Shown here one piece after another: positions 58,025 through 64,000 of a stretch of 64,000 bases of DNA. Position 1 is the first letter of the stretch. Every line of letters starts with the position of its first letter. The notes under the pieces were generated by a model. The model did not search any database. It was given only the letters and a program-made list of their open reading frames with translations, and was not told the DNA's origin. The stretch comes from a virus: positions 62,001 through 126,000 of IMG/VR virus record IMGVR_UViG_3300044731_001604, one strand, 5' to 3'. The position numbers and the translations under genes are program-made.

Positions 58025-58638
58025 TGGTCCAACCTAGATGGACTGGACCCATACTTCATTTTATATAAAATTCGTTTTACGTAGTTAGGAGATTCAGCGC
58101 CGCGATAATCCCCTGACTCAATTTCATAGTCATATTCTGGTGTGCTTAATTTCCCAGCTTCAATCGCTTGTTTTTGTTCTTTTCTAATGTTATCTAAAGC
58201 AGCTTTGGATATAAAGTTTTTTTCTTGTTTTCTTTCTGTAGGTTTAATAGACGGCATAATTGGGTAAGGTTGCGTTCCATCAGTTTTTCTAGTTACAGAT
58301 ATTTCTCCACGCTTAATTGCTGCAAATAACGCATCTTTTTCTTCTGGATCTAACATTTTACCATTTAAGATACAAGTGTGCCCGTCAGAAGATATCTCAG
58401 CTACGTCACCGTTGCTTAAAATATATCTAAACATTGTTATGGAAGATTTGGTAGGTTCTTCCAAAGAAAGGTGGGACGATGCAGATACTTTTCTAGAAAG
58501 CTCTTTAAAAGAATTATTAGCCATTTTTGGCACAAAGCCATTAGAATTATCAACTATAAATTCAATCTGGTCTCCCTCAACTCTAATTTCAGCTAATGGT
58601 ACTTTAGATTGCGTGGATTTTACTACATAGATTTTCAT
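58021..58638 (-). CDS. Hypothetical head-module protein, 205 aa
   Basis: The N-terminal half is beta-rich (KVPLAEIRVEGDQIEFIVDN, FRYILSNGDVAEISSDGHTC), and the second half is helical and charged (EKNFISKAALDNIRKEQKQA). It overlaps both the protease-kinase gene (start) and the HNH gene (stop) by four bases. Nothing specific is recognised. It may serve as a virion or assembly component. Confidence 0.5.
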   Translation of the reverse strand: MKIYVVKSTQSKVPLAEIRVEGDQIEFIVDNSNGFVPKMANNSFKELSRKVSASSHLSLEEPTKSSITMFRYILSNGDVAEISSDGHTCILNGKMLDPEEKDALFAAIKRGEISVTRKTDGTQPYPIMPSIKPTERKQEKNFISKAALDNIRKEQKQAIEAGKLSTPEYDYEIESGDYRGAESPNYVKRILYKMKYGSSPSRLDQ

Positions 58639-60305
58639 TTGTCATCTCCTGGCAATAAAAGACTTTTTTGATTAATTGTGTCACTTACAGCTTGGGCTCT
58701 GTCCCATGCGTTTTGCATAGTGATCGGTCTTTTAGAGTCTGCCTGATATGATTTTAACACACCTAGAGACTTTTGTATAGTTTTTTTATCAAAACCATGA
58801 TGTTTCATGCGTAAAGCCAATACTTTAGGGTCAACGCTTTGAATCCATTTAGATGCTTCTGGGTGTATTGCTGAACTATCATTTTCTAAATAATCTGGCT
58901 TCATATACACATGGCTAAAAGCATAATCATTATCAATATTTAAAAGATGCCCGTCTGGATGAATTAAAACATTACCAAGGTGTCTGTCGCTATTTTGAAG
59001 AACGTGGTCTAATATCGCTAATTTATGCAGACTTCCATCTTCCGTAGCTTTTTTATGCGCATTGTCCCAAGCTTCTTGGGACTCTAGTGGAGTTTTAGAC
59101 CCCTTGATATACTCCACTGCTTGAGTTGAAAGCCCACCATGTACTTCTGGGTGCTTAATGGCTGCAGTTGTAGGAACATGTTTTTCCATGCCAAATACAT
59201 TTCTTGCAATATCAGAATAGTGTGAGGCATTGTGATTTTGAGATTCCTGATTTTCGCCCATTGATAAACTGCTTGGGCCTTTTAAAAATACATCTTGCCC
59301 ATTGTCGTTTCTTAAAATATGTAATTGTTTATCTGGACGGTATGAATCATGTCCAGGTGAGAATTTTTGCTTATTATCAAAATACAAACCTTCAACCAAG
59401 TTTTTTTGATCATGATTTGCATTAATATGAGAATGAGTTTGATTAATTCTAGTTAACTTAGGCTCGCCTTTTTTTAGAGCAAGGTCTTCAGCAACATCAG
59501 CAAAGTGTTCTATATAAGTATCAGATATTTCAGGAAGAGCCGCCTTAAGAACTTCTTTAAGTGGTCTTTTTCTGTCCCAATCTCTAATTGCCGCTTTGAT
59601 TTTATTCTTATTGGTTTTATTAACTATTTGTTCTCTAACTAAAGCTGCGCCGCCTGTAAGTTGTCCTGGTGCGACATTACCCATTCCGGCTTCTAGAGTT
59701 TTATTAAGCTCGTCAATAGCCTTTTTCATATCAGTAAAGTCTATTGCATCATCAGATAGAACGATTGAGTCGATTGTTACTGTTGAAATTGATGAGCTTT
59801 CAAATTTTTTAACGATCTCTTCTGATTCTTTGTCAGTCATAACATCAATCCAGCATTGCTTATTACATGGAGTTAATGTGATCGCTACCTTTTTCATCAT
59901 AGCTCTTTTAAGGATATTGCCATCTCGCTCAAGAGTCACGCCTTCGATTGAGGCTCCAACTTGGATTGGTTCTTTTTTATTATGAAAGTAACGAATCATT
60001 GCTGCAATTGCCAAAGCTCCATGGTGTTCTTCTTCATCAAAAAGCTCAAGTGCCCCATAGATAAACGGAACTTTTACTTGATCCCAGAATTTACGTTGAC
60101 GATCAGTTTCACAATCGCCCTTTTTTAAAATTTTTTTTGCATATTTAAATACGCCAATTGCTGCAACTTCAGGAGAGTCGTTTTTGTGTTCAAAATTGGC
60201 AAACACTTGCCCTTTTTCAACAAGAGATATGTCTACGTTTTCAATTAATAGCGATTCGCCACTAGAATCAATAGCTTGTGTCGCAATAGGCATGTCTATT
60301 ATCAT
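58635..60305 (-). CDS. Prohead-protease-like / kinase-like fusion protein, 556 aa
   Basis: Residues ~20-155 resemble the myovirus prohead protease: VFANFEHKNDSPEVAAIGVF (His 40), KVPFIYGALELFDEEEHHGA, VGASIEGVTLERDGNILKRA (Ser 119) and VAITLTPCNKQC. Residues ~200-224 (NKTLEAGMGNVAPGQLTGGA) repeat the capsid N-terminal segment. Residues ~300-535 have kinase-like motifs DVFLKGPSS, ILDHVLQNSDRHLGNVLIHP (433-450) and LLNIDNDYAF (455-463). Such a protease-plus-kinase fusion is unusual. Protease action in head maturation is likely; the kinase part is inferred. Its CTTAATCT motif is 61 bases upstream. Confidence 0.65.
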   Translation of the reverse strand: MIIDMPIATQAIDSSGESLLIENVDISLVEKGQVFANFEHKNDSPEVAAIGVFKYAKKILKKGDCETDRQRKFWDQVKVPFIYGALELFDEEEHHGALAIAAMIRYFHNKKEPIQVGASIEGVTLERDGNILKRAMMKKVAITLTPCNKQCWIDVMTDKESEEIVKKFESSSISTVTIDSIVLSDDAIDFTDMKKAIDELNKTLEAGMGNVAPGQLTGGAALVREQIVNKTNKNKIKAAIRDWDRKRPLKEVLKAALPEISDTYIEHFADVAEDLALKKGEPKLTRINQTHSHINANHDQKNLVEGLYFDNKQKFSPGHDSYRPDKQLHILRNDNGQDVFLKGPSSLSMGENQESQNHNASHYSDIARNVFGMEKHVPTTAAIKHPEVHGGLSTQAVEYIKGSKTPLESQEAWDNAHKKATEDGSLHKLAILDHVLQNSDRHLGNVLIHPDGHLLNIDNDYAFSHVYMKPDYLENDSSAIHPEASKWIQSVDPKVLALRMKHHGFDKKTIQKSLGVLKSYQADSKRPITMQNAWDRAQAVSDTINQKSLLLPGDDK

Positions 60306-60366
60306 CTCAATCTCCTAGATACATATACCATAAAAAGGTTTTTTTATAAGTATTTGTATTACCTAT

Positions 60367-60374
60367 AGATTAAG
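60367..60374 (-). promoter_or_regulatory. CTTAATCT motif, copy 12
   Basis: Minus-strand CTTAATCT 62 bases upstream of ATG 60305, in the gap after the 50-aa membrane protein. A TATGGTATA box also lies between it and the gene, at about 60322. Confidence 0.45.
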
Positions 60375-60383
60375 ATTTTTATA

Positions 60384-60536
60384 TTAAATTGGGAGGGTAA
60401 AGTAAAACGATACTATTAAAAAGGCAAAAAGAGAAGTTAGTATTACAAGGTAATATTTTTCGTCTAAGAGTGGCGTAGAGAAGTATTCGTTACCGTCTTT
60501 ATCTTTAAAGATATAGTCTTTTGTTTCAAATTCCAT
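60384..60536 (-). CDS. Tiny membrane protein, 50 aa
   Basis: ATG 60536 has CGGAGG six bases upstream. The frame reads MEFETKDYIFKDKDGNEYFS, then a single membrane segment (YYLVILTSLFAFLIVSFYFT). The ribosome site and a 17-spaced promoter support it despite the short length. Function unknown. Confidence 0.6.
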   Translation of the reverse strand: MEFETKDYIFKDKDGNEYFSTPLLDEKYYLVILTSLFAFLIVSFYFTLPI

Positions 60537-60555
60537 ACTAGCCTCCGATATAATA

Positions 60556-60584
60556 ATATTACCTCAACTGGAGGCAAAAATCAA
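60556..60584 (-). promoter_or_regulatory. Sigma-70-like promoter
   Basis: Minus-strand TTGATT (60579-60584), 17 bases, TAATAT (60556-60561), just ahead of the GGAGG of the 50-aa gene. Confidence 0.55.
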
Positions 60585-60586
60585 TA

Positions 60587-60838
60587 TTATTTTAAATAAT
60601 TATCAATTCGAGACTTTCCATACGTTAATACGAGATTTCGTAAATGTCTTTCAATATTATATGCTGCAGTGTATCTATCTGATTTTAATATGTTTTCCAT
60701 TTTATCATCATCTTTTTCTACTAAAGCATTGTAATAACTCTTAACAACGGAAAGAGGTACATCGTGACAAATATTGTCAATTTGAATAATAATTGCTTTA
60801 TCTGGCGTTAAAAGACTATCATAAATTGATTTTGACAT
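60587..60838 (-). CDS. Hypothetical protein, 83 aa
   Basis: A helical, charged protein (KAIIIQIDNICHDVPLSVVK, then YTAAYNIERHLRNLVLTYGK) without motifs. GGAGG and a good sigma-70-like promoter lie upstream. With the 50-aa gene it forms a small early-type unit wedged inside the head operon, between Mu-F and the protease fusion. Function unknown. Confidence 0.6.
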   Translation of the reverse strand: MSKSIYDSLLTPDKAIIIQIDNICHDVPLSVVKSYYNALVEKDDDKMENILKSDRYTAAYNIERHLRNLVLTYGKSRIDNYLK

Positions 60839-60856
60839 TTTTCCTCCGTTTTAATG

Positions 60857-60885
60857 ATAATACCAGAGGTTTGTTTTAAAGTCAA
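60857..60885 (-). promoter_or_regulatory. Sigma-70-like promoter
   Basis: Minus-strand TTGACT (60880-60885), 17 bases, TATTAT (60857-60862), directly after the stop of the Mu-F-like gene and 19 bases before the ATG of the 83-aa gene. Confidence 0.7.
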
Positions 60886-61764
60886 CTAGTGATTGCATCC
60901 TTCGTGACATTGATGCGGATTTTCTAAATTTTGTGACCATTCTAAGTATTCGTCATAATCCATAAATTGCTCTGCTTTGATTAATCGTTCACCTGTAGGC
61001 TCTTCAGATTTATGTACGCTATAGTATTCAGAGTAATAATCATGCGTAAATGATTTAAAGTCAGAAATACCTTGTTCATTAAAAGTAAAACCTGGGGCAA
61101 CCATGGTCATAGTGTGTCTGCAGTTGGGGTGAGCGCCGTCAAATGGAGTTTTACCATCCCATAACTTTGGCTTAAAATATCCATGTGCTAATTGTGATAA
61201 TTTATATGGTCTTGGTTTTCTAATATTGTTAGGATCATGGTACATCTGTTTGCAATATTTGCAAATTTTATCATCCACCACTCCACGAAAAACTATGGTT
61301 GGATCAGATACGCCAATATCACTTGCGACTCTGGCGATACCTTCTCGGTTTGCATAGGCAATGACACTTCTAGTTTCGTTTCCTGTCAACATTTCGACAT
61401 ATTTACTAGCTTTATCAAAATGATCTTTAACTGATGCCATTGCTTCTTTGTGATCTTTGGCTGCTAAAATAGCGTTTAATATATGATTTTTAACTTTAAG
61501 CTTTTGAGAATCAAAATAATTGCCCGTTATTTCCGCTAAATTTTCTATAGTTTTTTGATCTGGTCTAATACCGGCACCATACATCATAGCTAATGCCCAA
61601 GTATACAAACCTTCAATGCTATCTAATGGATCTGATTGCCCTAATACTTCAAAAATAATATGAGGTCCCTTGAAATATCTTCCAAGAAGTCTAGCTTTTG
61701 TTGTTTCAAAAAGCTTTTCAATTCTTTGTAGAATAGTTTTTCTTTGAGAATCACTTAATTTCAT
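60886..61764 (-). CDS. Mu gpF-like minor head protein, 292 aa
   Basis: The N-terminal ~120 residues are helical. The Mu-F core follows: VEMLTGNETRSVIAYANREG, then TIVFRGVVDDKICKYCKQMY, AHGYFKPKLWDGKTPFDGAH and PNCRHTMTMVAPGF, a pattern with cysteine and histidine ligands (CKYC...HPNCRH). It sits directly downstream of the portal, as Mu-F proteins do, and probably acts in head assembly. The C-terminal tail has KSE and a histidine-rich end (NPHQCHEGCNH). ATG 61764 has GAGGG and a TATAAT upstream. Confidence 0.82.
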   Translation of the reverse strand: MKLSDSQRKTILQRIEKLFETTKARLLGRYFKGPHIIFEVLGQSDPLDSIEGLYTWALAMMYGAGIRPDQKTIENLAEITGNYFDSQKLKVKNHILNAILAAKDHKEAMASVKDHFDKASKYVEMLTGNETRSVIAYANREGIARVASDIGVSDPTIVFRGVVDDKICKYCKQMYHDPNNIRKPRPYKLSQLAHGYFKPKLWDGKTPFDGAHPNCRHTMTMVAPGFTFNEQGISDFKSFTHDYYSEYYSVHKSEEPTGERLIKAEQFMDYDEYLEWSQNLENPHQCHEGCNH

Positions 61765-61779
61765 TGGCCCTCTTATGCT

Positions 61780-61785
61780 ATTATA
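61780..61785 (-). promoter_or_regulatory. TATAAT -10-like box
   Basis: Perfect minus-strand TATAAT 16 bases ahead of the Mu-F-like ATG; no good -35 is visible at 17 bases, so this is a weak call. Confidence 0.35.
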
Positions 61786-61794
61786 CTACAAATA

Positions 61795-63837
61795 TTAATC
61801 TTTTTTATCTTTTAAGATTTTAGACATTTCTTCTAAAGCCTTTTTAGACTCTTCTTTCCACTTATCCATATGATTATTAACTAATTCTTTGTGTCTTCTT
61901 AGTAATTGTCTAGTAAGAGAATTGTGATTATTTTTTAAAGATTTATCTAGTGCCGCATAGTTAACTAATTGAAACTCTGTTTTTTGCATTTGATCTTGTT
62001 CGCCATCCTGTTGTTCTTCTTGTTGTCCATCTTGCTGCTCTTCTGGTTGTCCTTGCGCCATCATTGCTTGTTGCTGCATTTGTTGTTGCATCATCATCTG
62101 TTGTTGCATTGCAGCCTGTGCTTTTTGTAAATCCATTTGTGCTTTTTGGAAATAAAACGGATCTCTTACGTAATTCCATCTAGGGTCTTGAGCCGCACCT
62201 TTGATTTTAAAGAAATTCTCTAGTATAACACCAACCGGAACATATTTATCTAAAATTTGTTGATATTGAGGATTCATTGGCAAATCTGCACCAAGTTCAG
62301 TTGGTACTAAGTTCTTTTCTACTGCCTTCATAATATCATTATATGACATATGAACGGCCATATCTTGTTGCAATCTAGTGTTTTCTTTTTCCGGAGAATC
62401 TTTTTCTAATCCAGTCAAAACTATTTGATGTGTTTTTGCTAATTCTGGGTCAATTTTAGGAAGAATGTGAGTATTAAGGAAATCTTGAAAATCATACAAA
62501 AGAGGTCTGATACCGATATCTCTTGCAGCATTTAATTTCCACTCATTATCACTTTCGCCCAAAGCTTGTGTGTTTGTTCCTCTAGCTAAATATCCCATTG
62601 AAGGAACTTCTTCTGGGGACATTTGGAATGCTGATAATATAACCCTGGCATTATTATCCATTAGATACTGGAATTCAGCATCTCTTCCGCCTTGATCCAT
62701 TTGCTGCCAAGATATTTCATCTTCTTGGCCAACAGCAAATACTGGAGTTCTCCAACTATTGCTTACAGAATTGATTGATTGCTGAAATTGTAGTCTTGTT
62801 CTTTGTAACATTGCTTCATCGGCAGAATCTGATTTAAAAATTAACATACCCTTAGCAGCACGTCCATTTTGGAAGTAAAGCTTATTATGCATAGTTATGT
62901 TAATATGCGTAGTAATGGCATTTAATGCTTGATCAATTGGAGTAAGTGGGTAGCCATTGTGTTCAATATTTGTTGTTGGGTATAAATTGTATACAACTAA
63001 TTCTTCTTCAGTAAAAGCTTGCACTGGCTTAAGATCGACAACTTGAACATATCTATATTCATCTTTTGTGTATTTTTCTACATCAATTTTTTTGTTTTTT
63101 AATTGCTGTAATTGTCTTAAAGCTTCTCTTCTTAAAGATTGGTCTTGTTCTTTTTGTGGCAACATTTTATAAATTGTGCCAGCATCAGCAGCTCTCCATG
63201 CATACAATTCTTTTTGAGCAGTCTTTGGGTTTATATGCCAGATAAACTCTGTAGCAAATCTTCCATAAGCAACGCCATCTCTAGTAGATAGTTTTAAGAA
63301 CTGAGACAAATTCATTCTATCAGTCTCTTCGTCTAGAGTTCCTTTGCCACAATTCCAGAGCATTTTTTTAACTTTTTCTATTTTTTCTTGAAGTATCTTT
63401 TGTTCTTCTGGACTTCTGACGGCATTTTTGTCCATGTCTTGAACGTCAAAACCATTTGAAAATCTATCAATTCTAGGTCTACCAAAAGAAGATACATGAT
63501 TTGATCTGATTTGCAAAATTTGATTAACTAATTCGTCTCCACCTGGGCCTGTAATCTTTTTAATGATTGAATCTGGAGTTAAATTTTGCTTAAGCTTATA
63601 GAAACCCATCGCACCTTGATAATTTGCGTGAGGATCTACTTCAAAAGCCATTCTTTCAACTTGATTAATACTTTGCTGATTAATTGATTTAACTATTTGA
63701 CCTAAAATGCCATATGGTTCATTTTTAGAACCTAAAGCTTCTGCTTCTTCAGCCTTTTTCAATTCAGAAATAGCAACTGGATCAATTGCTATAACTGGCT
63801 GGGCTTTCTTTTTTTCGGTTTTCTTTAAATCAGACAC
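61795..63837 (-). CDS. Portal protein, 680 aa
   Basis: Starts at GTG 63837. The N-terminal ~70 residues are charged. The core includes QILQIRSNHVSSFGRPRIDR, LSTRDGVAYGRFATEFIWHI, NEWKLNAARDIGIRPLLYDF and DFLNTHILPKIDPEL, the order and style of phage portals. The C-terminal ~120 residues are M/Q-rich then charged (MQQQMMMQQQMQQQAMMAQG). It forms the 12-fold head entry vertex for DNA packaging. It is directly upstream of Mu-F, and no terminase is in view; it probably lies further right. Confidence 0.85.
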   Translation of the reverse strand: MSDLKKTEKKKAQPVIAIDPVAISELKKAEEAEALGSKNEPYGILGQIVKSINQQSINQVERMAFEVDPHANYQGAMGFYKLKQNLTPDSIIKKITGPGGDELVNQILQIRSNHVSSFGRPRIDRFSNGFDVQDMDKNAVRSPEEQKILQEKIEKVKKMLWNCGKGTLDEETDRMNLSQFLKLSTRDGVAYGRFATEFIWHINPKTAQKELYAWRAADAGTIYKMLPQKEQDQSLRREALRQLQQLKNKKIDVEKYTKDEYRYVQVVDLKPVQAFTEEELVVYNLYPTTNIEHNGYPLTPIDQALNAITTHINITMHNKLYFQNGRAAKGMLIFKSDSADEAMLQRTRLQFQQSINSVSNSWRTPVFAVGQEDEISWQQMDQGGRDAEFQYLMDNNARVILSAFQMSPEEVPSMGYLARGTNTQALGESDNEWKLNAARDIGIRPLLYDFQDFLNTHILPKIDPELAKTHQIVLTGLEKDSPEKENTRLQQDMAVHMSYNDIMKAVEKNLVPTELGADLPMNPQYQQILDKYVPVGVILENFFKIKGAAQDPRWNYVRDPFYFQKAQMDLQKAQAAMQQQMMMQQQMQQQAMMAQGQPEEQQDGQQEEQQDGEQDQMQKTEFQLVNYAALDKSLKNNHNSLTRQLLRRHKELVNNHMDKWKEESKKALEEMSKILKDKKD

Positions 63838-63840
63838 AAA

Positions 63841-64000
63841 TTACTCCACTGAGAAGAATTTAATATTGCAATTGTTTACTGACTTATTTACAATTTCACA
63901 GCTATAAGAATCGCCCATTTTTGATAAATACCCTTTGAGGTATCTGTCGCCAGATTTTAATGGAGTAATTCTGTTTGAGTCATCAGTTGCATCATTAAAT
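63841..64000 (-). CDS. C-terminal fragment of a protein cut by the right edge
   Basis: The final 52 codons of a leftward gene: beta-like segments (SGDRYLKGYLSKMGDSYSCE, KSVNNCNIKFFSVE) ending at TAA 63841-63843, two bases before the portal GTG region. The 5' part lies beyond base 64000. Not identifiable from this piece; it would be upstream of the portal in the operon. Confidence 0.6.
   Translation of the reverse strand, partial: FNDATDDSNRITPLKSGDRYLKGYLSKMGDSYSCEIVNKSVNNCNIKFFSVE

Overview
The window is one contiguous piece of a large, AT-rich, tailed double-stranded DNA phage with a contractile tail (myovirus morphology). Evidence for a phage is a full virion gene set on one strand: portal, Mu-F-like minor head protein, prohead protease, scaffold, major capsid protein, head-tail connectors, tail sheath, tail tube, two tail-chaperone-like genes and the start of a tape-measure-like gene. 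The host is probably a Gram-negative bacterium: the phage encodes a protein with a lipobox, uses GGAGG-type ribosome binding sites and carries several sigma-70-like promoters with exact 17-base spacing. No terminase, DNA or RNA polymerase, integrase or endolysin of a standard family is visible, so the genome extends beyond both edges.

Layout. 1-1847 (minus): tape-measure-like protein (cut by the left edge) and two chaperone-like genes. 1947-4806 (plus): small genes, a 5'-3' flap exonuclease and a possible dUTPase-fold protein. 4815-10617 (minus): two membrane proteins (holin/spanin candidates), a fibre-like protein with a 45-bp tandem repeat, three small repeat proteins, and a VWA-metallopeptidase plus MoxR-type AAA+ pair with its own sigma-70-like promoter. 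10741-16417 (plus): a DUF6745-like protein followed by a dense run of tiny genes, many from one paralogous family. A bidirectional terminator at 16422 separates these from 16468-64000 (minus). That last block holds tail tube, sheath, a long run of multidomain virion-associated proteins, connectors, a ClpP-like protease, a nucleotide-metabolism and small-membrane-protein section (40.6-47.6 kb), tRNA-Ala, then capsid, scaffold, a 2116-residue protein, protease-kinase fusion, Mu-F and portal.

How the genes fit together. The structural block has the order expected for head and tail assembly but is inflated by large proteins carrying enzyme-like domains: Nudix, ADP-ribosyltransferase-like, DUF3293-like, GNAT plus 2H phosphoesterase, two kinase-like folds, zinc-metallopeptidase motifs, a degenerate mini-GGDEF domain and an EEIQSD-type domain. 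This is the architecture known from phage polyvalent proteins thought to be packaged and injected with the DNA.

Two signals stand out as little described. First, at least sixteen small proteins start M-(K/R)-(K/R)-R-x-Q and consist of degenerate tetrapeptide repeats, next to a DUF6745-like gene. Second, a motif CCTAATCT or CTTAATCT (minus-strand sense) occurs in twelve intergenic gaps, all upstream of virion-block genes, and looks like a phage-specific late promoter. All assignments rest on reading the sequence and recalled family signatures; no database search was run.
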